Shown: positions 19,772-28,722, counted from the first letter of the stretch. The stretch is DNA of 64,000 nt from Paenibacillus lactis (GCF_017873605.1 NZ_JAGGKI010000001.1:62001-126000); one strand, 5' to 3'. Numbers and translations are program-made. The notes: a model not told the origin generated them from the letters alone.

Positions 19772-19824
19772 AAGGCCTGCAAAGCGGAGTCTTCCCTCAT
19801 GGAAAGCCGCGCTTTGCAGGCCTT
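19772..19824. terminator. Hairpin between convergent units, likely bidirectional terminator
   Basis: AAGGCCTGCAAAGCG pairs with CGCTTTGCAGGCCTT around a ~23-base loop, 24 bases after the regulator stop. There is no long U-tract on either side, so termination strength is uncertain. Confidence 0.55.
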
Positions 19825-19839
19825 GGTTATGATACTGTT

Positions 19840-19926
19840 GGGTTTACGGTTTACGGTTTACAGTTACAGGCTACGGTTAGAGGTTACGATTACGGGTTAC
19901 GGGTTCCATTTACGGTTTGGTTACGC
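19840..19926. repeat. Degenerate GGTTTAC/GGTTACG tandem repeat
   Basis: About 11-12 head-to-tail units of 6-7 bases, starting with three perfect GGTTTAC copies and decaying into GGTTAC, GATTAC and GGGTTAC variants. It fills the gap between the regulator terminator and the stop codon of the lipoprotein gene. It looks like slipped-strand expansion; no function is assigned. Confidence 0.8.
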
Positions 19927-19937
19927 GACTCTATGCT

Positions 19938-21065
19938 TCAGCGCTGCTCGGAAGCTCTCAGATTGAACCAGCGCTGCAGCTCCTTCACCGATTCGGTACG
20001 AAAGAGCAGGTCATCACGGTCGAACACGAGATAGGCCGGCAATCTATCCAGCCCGAGCTCCAACTTATAATCGACAGCATCTCCCTCACGGTATTCGATG
20101 GCGGAATAACCGCCATATAAAGCTCCAGGCACTTGTGCCGCAAGCTCATCCCATAGCTCGCTTGCGTCACTTCCCGCTTGATACATCAGGACCGTATGGA
20201 TTCCGCCCGGCCCTTGGGCAATCAACCTCCGGAGCTTTTCCTTCCTAGCCTGTTCCAGCCTTGTGATCTTATCTGCCCGTAAAGGCTGTTGACCGCCATC
20301 TCGGTTATACTGGTAGCTGCCGCCCGCCGGTACGACATTCAGTTTATCTCCGATCTTGATGGAGGACACCTCCAGCCTTCTCTCCTGCTCGCCACGAAGC
20401 TCTGTCTCCTCATCAATGCTCAACCCTATCACGTGCCCGATGTCATCAATAGCACCCTTCTTATCCCGGTTCACCCAAGCCGAAACGTCCAGCTCGATCC
20501 GCCTTGCATTGACGTCCAGTGAACGCACCGTACCCGTTATGACATCATCCAGATAATAAAAATGGAACATCCCTTCCGGTTCCTGCAGTATATCCACGGC
20601 TTGTGCCGTGCGAACGGGTGGACGCATATCCAGCTGCTCGTTCGTCGATGCCGCCTTTACGCGCTGACCGCGCCGGATGAGATCAAACTGCTCTCGGCTT
20701 ACCTCATACCACGCTCCATTTGAAGCTACCGCCAGCCGCTCCAGATCGCGCTGCCTGCCGTTCACTGCCGTCTGTTCATCGACCTCACGAAGGATCAGAA
20801 CTCGGTATTTGATCTTATTCGTGCCCAAGATCGTATTTTTTCCGGCTACCAGCCCTTCATACACGACCGTTTCCTCGGGCCCTTCCGCAGTTTCGGAATC
20901 TCTCGTGTCTGCATGGCTCGCGGTAGACCCCGTTGCCGGACCCTGTGGGACTTCGTGCGCCGGCTTCGGCTGGGAAGATGATCCTCCCGACTCGCATCCA
21001 ATGATCGATAGCACCCCTGCGACGACAACGGTCCAGATCACAGCTGCCTTAGATAATGAAGCCAC
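19938..21065 (-). CDS. Putative lipoprotein with thioredoxin-fold-like C-terminus
   Basis: A 375-residue protein with a lipoprotein signal (hydrophobic run ending SIIGC, Cys24), then a Ser/Pro/His-rich linker to ~65. Residues ~70-290 are mixed beta strands without a domain I recognise. The last ~90 residues (HTVLMYQAGSD...LPAYLVFDRDDLLF...) look like a thioredoxin-fold tail with the cis-Pro segment but no CxxC, so no redox activity is expected. The start is GTG at 21065 with AGGGGG eight bases upstream. It would be anchored on the outer face of the membrane. Function unknown. It has its own unit between two terminators. Confidence 0.7.
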   Translation of the reverse strand: MASLSKAAVIWTVVVAGVLSIIGCESGGSSSQPKPAHEVPQGPATGSTASHADTRDSETAEGPEETVVYEGLVAGKNTILGTNKIKYRVLILREVDEQTAVNGRQRDLERLAVASNGAWYEVSREQFDLIRRGQRVKAASTNEQLDMRPPVRTAQAVDILQEPEGMFHFYYLDDVITGTVRSLDVNARRIELDVSAWVNRDKKGAIDDIGHVIGLSIDEETELRGEQERRLEVSSIKIGDKLNVVPAGGSYQYNRDGGQQPLRADKITRLEQARKEKLRRLIAQGPGGIHTVLMYQAGSDASELWDELAAQVPGALYGGYSAIEYREGDAVDYKLELGLDRLPAYLVFDRDDLLFRTESVKELQRWFNLRASEQR

Positions 21066-21164
21066 TCCATTACCCCCTCTACGCCATCACTGGCTATTTG
21101 TGGATACAGACGCACATGACTTCCATTAGGTTGCAAGTGAATTGAAGGACAGCCTGAAATGAAA

Positions 21165-21199
21165 TAAAAAACGATGCTTGTCTCTTCGACAAGCACCGT
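21165..21199 (-). terminator. Terminator of the minJ-like gene
   Basis: TGCTTGTC-TCTTC-GACAAGCA, extended by CG/CG, followed on the minus strand by TTTTTTATTTC. It is ~10 bases after the stop at 21209. Confidence 0.88.
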
Positions 21200-21208
21200 C
21201 ATTTGCAT

Positions 21209-22528
21209 TTATGAATCAAATCCCGCTTCTTCCGATCGGAGAGCCTTCTCGCCCGCCGGATCCTTGCGAAACTTTTGGACATGCAGCTTGTTCGCCAGCA
21301 GCGTAATAAGACTTACCGGCTTCAATCGGGCGGCAATGCCATCGCGCGGATCCGGGGCTACGATCGCTCCCAGCTGATGATGGTCCCCTGCATAAATGGC
21401 GCGCTGCAAAAACTTGCTTTCGCCCTGATGGTTCTGAACCTCCAGCTTGCAAAAAGCCGGGTTTTGCCGGAGAGCGCCGTGAAGCTGCTCCTTGCTGTGA
21501 ACCAGGGTGCCGTTCACCTTCAGAATCGTCTCGCCCGGCTGAATGCCGAGCTCATGGGCCGGGCTATCCGGCAGAACAGCCAGCACCCGTAATCCGCGAA
21601 CGGGATGCACAAATACCGGACTGCGCTGCTGCTCTTCATACCGGCTGTACCATACCAAGCCTTCATGCAGCAGCAGAGCGGCCAATGCCGCAATCAGGGT
21701 CAACGGCGACCACCATTCGGCAAGCATGCTCAATGCGAGCACGACCGCGGCGTAAATGATCAGCCGCTTGGAGGTGATCGCCGCCTTCTCCTTGGGCAGC
21801 ATGCTCTGCGTCATCTCGCCGAAGCCGATGACGACCGGCAGCGCCATCATCATAAATCCGCCGCTCCACGCATCCCCGCCGAAGAACGGCGTCCACGGAA
21901 GCACGGCCCCTCCGCCGGCGGCAGGAACGAGCATGAACAGCGGCAGCGGCCAGAAGCTCTGCATATGATAGCCGCCGACCAGCTTGCCCCGCTTCCCTTC
22001 CAGGAACAGCGGCGTCGCAAAGCTTGACCCCTGCAGCTTGACCAGAACGGCCTCGGCGAAATGCAGCACGGCAGCCAGCGCCAGCAGGGCCGGAATATCC
22101 AGGCTGCGGATGGTGGACAGCACCGCATGAGCCCATCCCTCCGTTGCCAGATTCGGAAACCAGCTCAACACGAACTGGAGGATGCCGAGCAGTCCGATGG
22201 AATAAGCAAAGCACAAATACCGGATATGAAACAGCATCAAGATCAATGAGGTGACCCAGATGCAGATAATCGCCCCCAGGCTTAGGCTTACCCCCAGGAA
22301 AGCGACTGCGACAGACACCGCAAGCCCTGCCAGCAATCCGCCGAGAAATGTCCGCCAGGTTTGCAATCCCCAGGAATGCAAGCGTACATGAAACAGCTTA
22401 CGCTCCAGGAGCACCTGCCTCCGGTAGAGCAGCATTACGAATAGGATCGAAATATAATAAAAGGGCTGCGTCAGAAGTTGCAAGCCTGCATCCATCCCAC
22501 GCATCAGCAGTTGTACCAGCGTTTCCAA
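21209..22528 (-). CDS. minJ: PDZ-domain multi-pass membrane protein, MinJ-like
   Basis: A 439-residue protein with about eight hydrophobic segments between residues 15 and 285 and a C-terminal PDZ domain (~310-400; GLRVLAVLPDSPAHELGIQPGE then LKVNG). In Bacillus subtilis the gene next to ctpB and ftsEX encodes MinJ (YvjD), a PDZ membrane protein that links DivIVA to MinD and places the division septum; topology, length and neighbourhood agree. Sequence identity could not be measured, so the symbol rests mainly on architecture and synteny. It is separated from ctpB by a terminator overlapping the ctpB stop, so it may have its own promoter. Confidence 0.75.
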   Translation of the reverse strand: METLVQLLMRGMDAGLQLLTQPFYYISILFVMLLYRRQVLLERKLFHVRLHSWGLQTWRTFLGGLLAGLAVSVAVAFLGVSLSLGAIICIWVTSLILMLFHIRYLCFAYSIGLLGILQFVLSWFPNLATEGWAHAVLSTIRSLDIPALLALAAVLHFAEAVLVKLQGSSFATPLFLEGKRGKLVGGYHMQSFWPLPLFMLVPAAGGGAVLPWTPFFGGDAWSGGFMMMALPVVIGFGEMTQSMLPKEKAAITSKRLIIYAAVVLALSMLAEWWSPLTLIAALAALLLHEGLVWYSRYEEQQRSPVFVHPVRGLRVLAVLPDSPAHELGIQPGETILKVNGTLVHSKEQLHGALRQNPAFCKLEVQNHQGESKFLQRAIYAGDHHQLGAIVAPDPRDGIAARLKPVSLITLLANKLHVQKFRKDPAGEKALRSEEAGFDS

Positions 22529-22555
22529 CAGCCAGCCACGCTCCTTTCTCGAATC

Positions 22556-22588
22556 AAAGAAAAAAGAAGGCTAAGTTGCAGCCTTCTT
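22556..22588 (-). terminator. Terminator between ctpB and the minJ-like gene
   Basis: AGAAGGCT-AAGTTGC-AGCCTTCT with a following TTTTTTCTTT on the minus strand. The first stem base is shared with the ctpB stop codon (22587-22589), so the ctpB transcript would end right after translation stops. Confidence 0.85.
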
Positions 22589-24056
22589 ATGGTTTCGACG
22601 CTCTTGCCGCGATTTCCTTCCGAACTTCGGAAAGTCCGCGATTCAGTTGATTATCCACTTTCGGATCCTGAATCTTCTCGATCAGTGCTGCCTCCAGGCT
22701 TTCCGCCGTCGCACTGTTAAGGACGCCGTCGGATTTCAGCTTATGCTTGCTCTGGAAGCTCTTGACCGCCTTCTCTGTCGCCCGGTCGAAATATCCGTCG
22801 GTGCGACCCGGATCAAAGCCGAGCGCCTCCAGCATAATTTGGGCATTCTTGACGTCGCTGCTGTTCGCGTCATACTTGTAGGTCTTCTTCTTGTCAATCG
22901 GGGCGACCGTAAAGTATTCCGGCTGGTCTACTTTAATATCCGGTTCAATCCCTTTCTCATGAATCCAGGTGCCGTTCGGCGTGAGCCACTTCGCAATGGT
23001 GACCTTCAACAGGCTGCCGTCGCCAAGCTGCTTCTCGAAGCTGGTCTGAACGGTCCCTTTGCCGAAGGAATGCTCGCCGACCAAGGTCGCACCTGCCGAT
23101 TCCTGAAGCGCTCCGGCCAAAATTTCAGATGCACTTGCGCTGCCCTTGTTCATCAGAACGGTGATCGGATAAGGCTTCGCCTGCCCGTTCGACACATGCT
23201 TTTCCCGTTTCTTGTCTTTGTCTTCAACTTGGACGATCAGCTTGCCTTTCGGCACAAAATTCTCGGTGATCCCGATGACCTCGGACAGAACGCCGCCCGG
23301 ATTGTTCCGCACATCGATCACGAGGCCCTTCATGCCCTGCTTCTCCAGCTTCTCAAGCTCTTCCGTAAAGCGTTCACCGGTATTTGATGAGAATTGGGTA
23401 ATCTCGATAATGCCGATGCCGTCCTTCTCCATCCGTGCCGTCACCGTCTCCAGGCTAACATCATCCCGAACAATGACAAGCTCGATCGGCTCATCGGAGC
23501 CTGCGCGCTTAATCTTCAGTACGGCTTTGGAGCCTTTCGGACCGCGGATCTTGGCTACCGCTGCGTTCAGGTCGAGGCCCTGCAGCGATTCGCCGTTCAC
23601 GGACAATATGGTGTCCTTGGCTCGAATGCCTGCTTTATCTGCCGGGGATCCCTTGATCGGCGATACGACGACGACATTGCCGTCCTGCGAGGATACTTCA
23701 GCGCCGATCCCGCTAAAGGACCCTGCGATGCTCTCCGTGAATTGCTTCGCGGATTCCTCGCCCATATAGTTGGAATACGGATCGCCAAGGGCTTCCATCA
23801 TTCCGTTAATTGCCCCGTCAACCAGCTTCGACCGGTCGACGTCCTTATAATAATTGTCTTCGATCAAATCCAGCGCCGTGCCGAGCTTCCTGGCCTCCGC
23901 GTCATCAAGCCCGCTGCGGTTCGAAATGCTCGCCAGAAGACCTTCACCGTTTCCGGTCTGCTGCGCAGCCGGCAGCTGGGTCAATGCCATGGTTATGAGT
24001 ACACCGCACAGCATAGCGGCAACCATTAGAAAGACAACCGTTCGTTTTTTCAGCAT
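22587..24056 (-). CDS. ctpB: C-terminal processing peptidase, S41 family (CtpB-like)
   Basis: A 489-residue exported protease. It has an N-terminal membrane anchor or signal (~5-30), a PDZ domain (~105-190; PADKAGIRAKD, ILSVNG), an S41 core with catalytic Ser in GSASASEILAGALQ and Lys in SFGKGTVQ, and a C-terminal peptidoglycan-binding domain (~385-455; LGFDPGRTDGYFDRATEKAV). CtpB of Bacillus cleaves the SpoIVFA/BofA complex during sporulation; related enzymes trim envelope proteins. The start is ATG at 24056, preceded by AGGCGGTGA at ideal spacing; a TTG further up (24083) lacks support. It follows the M23 hydrolase gene by ~125 bases. Confidence 0.9.
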   Translation of the reverse strand: MLKKRTVVFLMVAAMLCGVLITMALTQLPAAQQTGNGEGLLASISNRSGLDDAEARKLGTALDLIEDNYYKDVDRSKLVDGAINGMMEALGDPYSNYMGEESAKQFTESIAGSFSGIGAEVSSQDGNVVVVSPIKGSPADKAGIRAKDTILSVNGESLQGLDLNAAVAKIRGPKGSKAVLKIKRAGSDEPIELVIVRDDVSLETVTARMEKDGIGIIEITQFSSNTGERFTEELEKLEKQGMKGLVIDVRNNPGGVLSEVIGITENFVPKGKLIVQVEDKDKKREKHVSNGQAKPYPITVLMNKGSASASEILAGALQESAGATLVGEHSFGKGTVQTSFEKQLGDGSLLKVTIAKWLTPNGTWIHEKGIEPDIKVDQPEYFTVAPIDKKKTYKYDANSSDVKNAQIMLEALGFDPGRTDGYFDRATEKAVKSFQSKHKLKSDGVLNSATAESLEAALIEKIQDPKVDNQLNRGLSEVRKEIAARASKP

Positions 24057-24182
24057 GTACTTCACCGCCTTTGTACATTTCAACTGCTCTTTCGGGAATC
24101 CCGTCCACCTAGTATATGATAGGCTTACCGGGAATATTTATACAGCGGTACGAAGCATGTGTGGCGCAGATGCGCCCTGCCG

Positions 24183-25457
24183 TTACAGGTAAGGCCCAGG
24201 ATTAACCGGCGATCCGTTAACCCGTACTTCGAAGTGAAGATGCGGTCCGGTACTTTGACCGGTCGATCCGACCTCGGCAATCTTCTGGCCTCTGGACACC
24301 TTGTCGCCCTCACTCACCATGATGCCGCCGTTGCGGATATGTCCGTACAAGGTCCATACGCCGCCCCCATGATCAACAATAACACAGTTTCCGTAACCGC
24401 TCCACCATTCGGCCAGAATGACGGTGCCGCTCTCGGCTGCCCGGATCTCCGTTCCTTGCGGAGCAGCAAAATCTTGGCCGGTATGCATCTTGCCGACCTC
24501 GCCCGTTACCGGATGCACCCGCGGACCATAGCCCGATGAGAGTCTTGCCCCCGATACCGGAAGCGCAAACGGACCTCCGTTGCCGGTAAATCCGCCTCCC
24601 TTGCTTCCGCCAAGCTTGGTCGCCTTCGCCCGTTTCGCCGCCGCGGCGGCTGCCGCTTTCGCAGCAGCTGCTCTGCGTGCAGCCTCTTCAGCCGCCAGCT
24701 TGTTCTTCTCTTTCTGCAGATCCGATCGTTTGCTGGCCAAGGCCACCAGCATCTGGTCCTGCTCCTTGGTCAAAATCTCTGCATCCTCGATCTCTTGATC
24801 ATACTGGGCGAGAAGCACGCGCTTCTCCTTTTCCTTCTCATTCAGGAGGCTCTTGCGGTCTTCCATCTGTGCGTACAGATCTTTCGCCGTCGCATACTGG
24901 GTCTCGAGCTGTTTCTTCTTCTCGATGACAAGGAGCTTGTCCTGTTTATGCTGCACGAGCAAATCCTGGTCCTGATTGACGATCGTCTTTAAGGAATCCG
25001 CCCGCTCCAGAAAATCGCTGAAGCTTGTGGAGGAGAGCAGCACATCAAGATAGGAAGGCTGCCCGTCCATATAGATCAAACGAATGCGGGATTCCAGCAG
25101 CTTCTCGCGGGAAGCGATGCGCTCCTCGGCCGCTTCAAGCTCCTTCGTCGTCGTTCTCAGATTATCCTCGGTTTCCTCGATCTTCATCGATATCTTCATC
25201 AGCTCGTTGCTGACGATGCTGATTTGTTCCATGACATATTTCAGGTTTTTGGTCGTCTTTTTCTTATAATGCTGCGCTTCCTTCTTCTCCTCGGCAGCCT
25301 TGCTCTTCTGGGCTCTGGCCTCGCGGACCTGCTCCTGCAGCACTTTCAGCTCACGGTCGACGTCGGCTGCGGTCTTCTTCTCAGCTTGTCCGTCAGAGGG
25401 TTGGATCATAACAGAGGCCAATAATAAGGCTGCTACTCCAGCGGCGATTTTCTTCAA
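24183..25457 (-). CDS. Coiled-coil M23 peptidoglycan hydrolase, FtsEX partner (EnvC/PcsB-like)
   Basis: A 424-residue secreted hydrolase: signal peptide (1-25), a long coiled coil (~28-265, rich in E/K/Q), an alanine-rich linker (~265-290), then an M23/LytM domain (~305-424). The zinc and catalytic motifs are intact: HTGQDFAAP (first His and Asp) and HLHFEV. E. coli EnvC has lost such residues and only activates amidases, so this protein is probably an active endopeptidase controlled by FtsEX through its coiled coil, as with PcsB or CwlO. It lies 26 bases after ftsX in the same operon. The start is TTG at 25457 with GGGGAG six bases upstream. Confidence 0.88.
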   Translation of the reverse strand: MKKIAAGVAALLLASVMIQPSDGQAEKKTAADVDRELKVLQEQVREARAQKSKAAEEKKEAQHYKKKTTKNLKYVMEQISIVSNELMKISMKIEETEDNLRTTTKELEAAEERIASREKLLESRIRLIYMDGQPSYLDVLLSSTSFSDFLERADSLKTIVNQDQDLLVQHKQDKLLVIEKKKQLETQYATAKDLYAQMEDRKSLLNEKEKEKRVLLAQYDQEIEDAEILTKEQDQMLVALASKRSDLQKEKNKLAAEEAARRAAAAKAAAAAAAKRAKATKLGGSKGGGFTGNGGPFALPVSGARLSSGYGPRVHPVTGEVGKMHTGQDFAAPQGTEIRAAESGTVILAEWWSGYGNCVIVDHGGGVWTLYGHIRNGGIMVSEGDKVSRGQKIAEVGSTGQSTGPHLHFEVRVNGSPVNPGPYL

Positions 25458-25483
25458 CGTTCGCTCCCCATCCTTTACCTGGT

Positions 25484-26392
25484 TTAGACTTTCAAAAACT
25501 TACGGATCGACATGGTGCTGCCCCAGACTCCGATCGCAACGCCGAGCACAATGATGATTCCGCCGAGCCACAACCACAGGTCTCCAAGCGGGATCAGGCT
25601 CTTGGCAAGCGTCATATCGGTCTGAGCGGCCGCATACAAGCGTCCGTATCCGACAAACAACAGGGTCACCGTGACAATCGAGCCGACGAGGCCGATCAAT
25701 GCCCCCTCGACGAAAAACGGCCAGCGGATGAAGCTGTTGGTCGCACCGACCAGCTTCATAATGCCGATCTCACGTCTGCGGGCCAGAATGGTAACACGGA
25801 TCGTATTCGAAATCAGGAACATCGACATCAGTCCCAGTCCGGCGACGAATATGAAGCCGATATTCCGGACCGTCCGCGTGATTTTGAACAGCGTTTCCAC
25901 CGTTCCTTCGCCGTACTTGACGCGCATGATCGGCTCCTCCGCGTACTTCTCGTTCAAAGCGCTAATCTTGTCGGCGACGAAGCCGACGGTCGTAGGCTCG
26001 ATGACGGATACCTCAAACGCATCCGGCAGCGGGTTCTGGTCCTCTTCGCTGAAGCCCTCCAGCCATTCCGAGCCGAGGCTCTCCTCCAGCTCCTTCATCC
26101 CGTCTTCCTTGGATACGTATTTAATCGAGCTGACCTCCGGCATCGTCTCGATCTCGCTGCGGATCTTCTCCCGAAGCGCCTCGTCGACATTCAGATTCAA
26201 GTAGGTGTTGATCTGCACATTACTATCTGCTTTATCGGCTAACGCGTTTACGTTCATTACAAGCAGCATGAACACACCCAATATAAATAACGACACCACG
26301 ATGGAAGTTACCGATGCGACAGACATCCAGCCGTTGCGAAATATACTCTTCGCCCCTTCCCGCAGGTGCCGCAAGAAGGTTCTAAAACTCAT
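25484..26392 (-). CDS. ftsX: Cell division ABC transporter permease FtsX
   Basis: A 302-residue FtsX. It has a first transmembrane helix at ~22-45, a ~125-residue extracellular domain (~47-170) and three C-terminal helices (~172-200, ~225-248, ~270-292), as in all FtsX proteins. The loop TILARRREIGIMKLVGATNSFIR is the hallmark coupling helix. With FtsE it forms a mechanotransmission complex that switches on a cell-wall hydrolase; the gene for that hydrolase follows. Its ATG overlaps the end of ftsE by 11 bases. Confidence 0.95.
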   Translation of the reverse strand: MSFRTFLRHLREGAKSIFRNGWMSVASVTSIVVSLFILGVFMLLVMNVNALADKADSNVQINTYLNLNVDEALREKIRSEIETMPEVSSIKYVSKEDGMKELEESLGSEWLEGFSEEDQNPLPDAFEVSVIEPTTVGFVADKISALNEKYAEEPIMRVKYGEGTVETLFKITRTVRNIGFIFVAGLGLMSMFLISNTIRVTILARRREIGIMKLVGATNSFIRWPFFVEGALIGLVGSIVTVTLLFVGYGRLYAAAQTDMTLAKSLIPLGDLWLWLGGIIIVLGVAIGVWGSTMSIRKFLKV

Positions 26393-27068
26393 ACCCGTAT
26401 TCTCCTCTCAGCTGGTCGCGCACGATCTGTCCGCGCTCGATGGCTAGTACGCGTTTGCGCATGGTGTTGACGATTTCCTTGTTATGCGTGGCCATGACAA
26501 TCGTTGTGCCGCGAAAATTGATCTCGTCCAGCAGCTGCATGATTTCCCAAGATGTCTCCGGATCCAGGTTCCCGGTAGGCTCGTCCGCAATAATGACCGA
26601 CGGATTGTTCACGATCGCCCGCGCGATTGCAATCCGCTGCTGCTCGCCGCCGGATAGCTGGGAAGGCTCGCGGTTCGCCTTGGCCTTCAGCCCGACAAGC
26701 TCCAGCACTTCCATCACCCGTTTCTTGATGATTCGCTGCGGCGCCTCGATGACTTCCATGGCAAAAGCTACATTTTCGTAAGCTGTCAGCTTTGGCAGCA
26801 GGCGGTAGTCCTGGAAAACCACCCCGATATTGCGCCGAACATAGGGGATTTTGCGCTGCTTCAGCTTCCCGATATTGAATCCGTTCACGGAAATTTGCCC
26901 CTTGGTAGGCACTTCTTCTCTATAAATAAGCTTCATAAACGTCGACTTTCCCGCACCGGACGGTCCGACGACATAGACAAATTCATTCCGGTTGATCTTA
27001 ACCGACACGCCTTGCAGCGCATGAGCGCCGTTCGGGTAAGTCTTCCAAACGTCTTGCATTTCAATCAC
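26382..27068 (-). CDS. ftsE: Cell division ATP-binding protein FtsE
   Basis: A 228-residue ABC ATPase. Walker A is GPSGAGKST near residue 37, the signature SQLSGGEQQR, Walker B VIIADEPTGNLD and switch His in MATHNKE. It drives FtsX in the membrane. The start is GTG at 27068. It is the first gene of the operon ftsE-ftsX-M23 hydrolase-ctpB. Confidence 0.95.
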   Translation of the reverse strand: MIEMQDVWKTYPNGAHALQGVSVKINRNEFVYVVGPSGAGKSTFMKLIYREEVPTKGQISVNGFNIGKLKQRKIPYVRRNIGVVFQDYRLLPKLTAYENVAFAMEVIEAPQRIIKKRVMEVLELVGLKAKANREPSQLSGGEQQRIAIARAIVNNPSVIIADEPTGNLDPETSWEIMQLLDEINFRGTTIVMATHNKEIVNTMRKRVLAIERGQIVRDQLRGEYGYEF

Positions 27069-27166
27069 TAAGAATCACTTCCCAATCCATAATTAGCCTT
27101 TATAATTTCGACAGCTTCCATTGAATTCCTTTAAAATTCCTGAAAAATCCTCACAACACCACCTAT

Positions 27167-27183
27167 TGTAACAAATTTGTTAC
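27167..27183 (+). promoter_or_regulatory. WalR-like box in the ftsE/vanW divergent region
   Basis: TGTAAC-AAATT-TGTTAC matches the WalR (YycF) consensus TGTWAH-N5-TGTWAH at every defined position. It also contains the perfect 16-bp palindrome GTAACAAATTTGTTAC. It lies 99 bases upstream of the ftsE GTG and ~94 bases upstream of the vanW-family ATG. WalR controls cell-wall hydrolase genes in Bacillota, which suits both neighbours. Its role here is inferred. Confidence 0.6.
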
Positions 27184-27276
27184 CTTTTGAGTACCCGAAA
27201 GTTTATCCCCATCGTGACATATACATGAACAAGCGCATGAACGTCGGCCAATACGAAGTTAAGAGGGTGGTTTTGC

Positions 27277-28722
27277 ATGAAAAAAATTCATCTTGGTCTC
27301 ATCATTGTCAGCAGTTTGGTGCTGGTCCTCTCCGTAGGATTCGGCATGCTGACCCTGTACGTCAATCAGAAGGAGCTTCCTGAAGGGGTTGTCGTGTCCG
27401 GATGGGATGTCGGCGGCAGGCCCGCCGATGAGGTACTGGCCGAGCTCGATCAGCGGCTGGCTGCCCTGGCCGGCACGAAGGTCAAGCTGCAGGCGGCCAT
27501 GCTGAAGGGGAAGACGGAGACGTTTACACTGAAGGAGGCTGGAGTTCGATATGATGCGGAATCGTTCCGGGAGGCTGTAAGCAAGCTCCAGGACAACTCC
27601 GGCACCTTATGGGAACAGATGTGGTTCAGGCGAAACTTTCGGTCAGAATGGGAAATTTCCGCCGCGTGGAACCGGGACCTGCTGAAGAAGCGGCTTAATG
27701 AGGAATGGGAGAAGGAGCGATTCGGAGAGCCCGTCAATGCCGTGCGGAGCATTTCCGAGGATGATATCGTCAGATACATGCCGGAGAAGACTGCTTACCG
27801 CATCGATTGGGCCATGTTATATGATCGGCTGGGGGCAGCGCTGCCGGGCGACCTGTCGGCGGCCGGGAAGCAGGCGGGCACCGAGTTGGTGCTGGAATTG
27901 CCTCTAAACCTTGAGAAGCCCCCCGTGACGCTAGAGTCGCTTCAGGCGGAAGGCATAGCGCGCAAGATCGTCGAGTTCTCAACAAGCCTTGGAGCCAGCG
28001 GGCCCGGAAGGGTCCATAACGTAACGGCGGCGGCCAAGGCGGTAGACGGCATGATCTTGAAGCCGGGCGATGAATTCAATTATGCGCACGTCATCGATAC
28101 CGCCAAGAAGGAATACGGCTTCAAGGAAGCGCCTGTTATCGTAAACGGCAAGCTCGTGCCGGGAATCGGCGGCGGCATCTGCCAAGTATCAAGCACGGTG
28201 TATCACGCCGCCCTCATGATCGGGCTTGACATCACCGAGCGCCGGAATCACTCTCTGCCGGTCAGCTATATGCCTAAGGGGCAGGATGCCACTTTTGCCG
28301 AAGGGGCGATTAACTTCCGCTTCCGCAATAACACCGGGAAGCATCTGCTCATTCTCTCCGAAGTATCGGACGATGCGCTGACGGTCAAAATGTTCGGAAC
28401 CTTTCCCGAAGATACCGTCTATGAGCTGGAATCCTCGACGATCGAAACGCTGCCATCACCGGAAAAGATCATCCACAACAAAGCGCTGCCGCCAGGCTTC
28501 AAGCAGGTCATTCAGCAGGGCAAGCCCGGTTATGTAGTCGAAACATTCCGGACCAAAAAGGTGAACGGCAAGCTTGTGGAACGCGTTAAAATTTCCACGG
28601 ATACGTACCGCGCCCAAGACAGCATCGTTGCCATCAATCCGACCCATGACGACGGGATGCCGGTACCTAACGAAACGCCTAAGGAAGAGGTGGTGGAAGA
28701 CGGAATTACGGCCGCGCCTTAA
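27277..28722 (+). CDS. VanW family membrane-anchored protein
   Basis: A 481-residue protein with an N-terminal signal anchor (6-28), a putative peptidoglycan-binding region (~40-225) of the YoaR type, then the VanW domain (~245-380) recognised by GGGICQVSSTVYHAALMIGL and ERRNHSLPVSYMP. A G5-like strand pattern closes the protein (PGYVVETFRTKKVNGK, ~425-460), followed by an acidic tail. VanW occurs in some vancomycin-resistance clusters, but most members are chromosomal envelope proteins of unknown function; no van genes are nearby. The ATG at 27277 has GAGGGTGG seven bases upstream. It is divergent from ftsE and shares the WalR-like box. Confidence 0.88.
   Translation: MKKIHLGLIIVSSLVLVLSVGFGMLTLYVNQKELPEGVVVSGWDVGGRPADEVLAELDQRLAALAGTKVKLQAAMLKGKTETFTLKEAGVRYDAESFREAVSKLQDNSGTLWEQMWFRRNFRSEWEISAAWNRDLLKKRLNEEWEKERFGEPVNAVRSISEDDIVRYMPEKTAYRIDWAMLYDRLGAALPGDLSAAGKQAGTELVLELPLNLEKPPVTLESLQAEGIARKIVEFSTSLGASGPGRVHNVTAAAKAVDGMILKPGDEFNYAHVIDTAKKEYGFKEAPVIVNGKLVPGIGGGICQVSSTVYHAALMIGLDITERRNHSLPVSYMPKGQDATFAEGAINFRFRNNTGKHLLILSEVSDDALTVKMFGTFPEDTVYELESSTIETLPSPEKIIHNKALPPGFKQVIQQGKPGYVVETFRTKKVNGKLVERVKISTDTYRAQDSIVAINPTHDDGMPVPNETPKEEVVEDGITAAP

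Noticed and set aside
27277..28722. The VanW gene as a marker of vancomycin resistance
   Set aside because: No vanH/A/X or vanRS genes nearby; VanW-domain proteins are common chromosomal envelope proteins.
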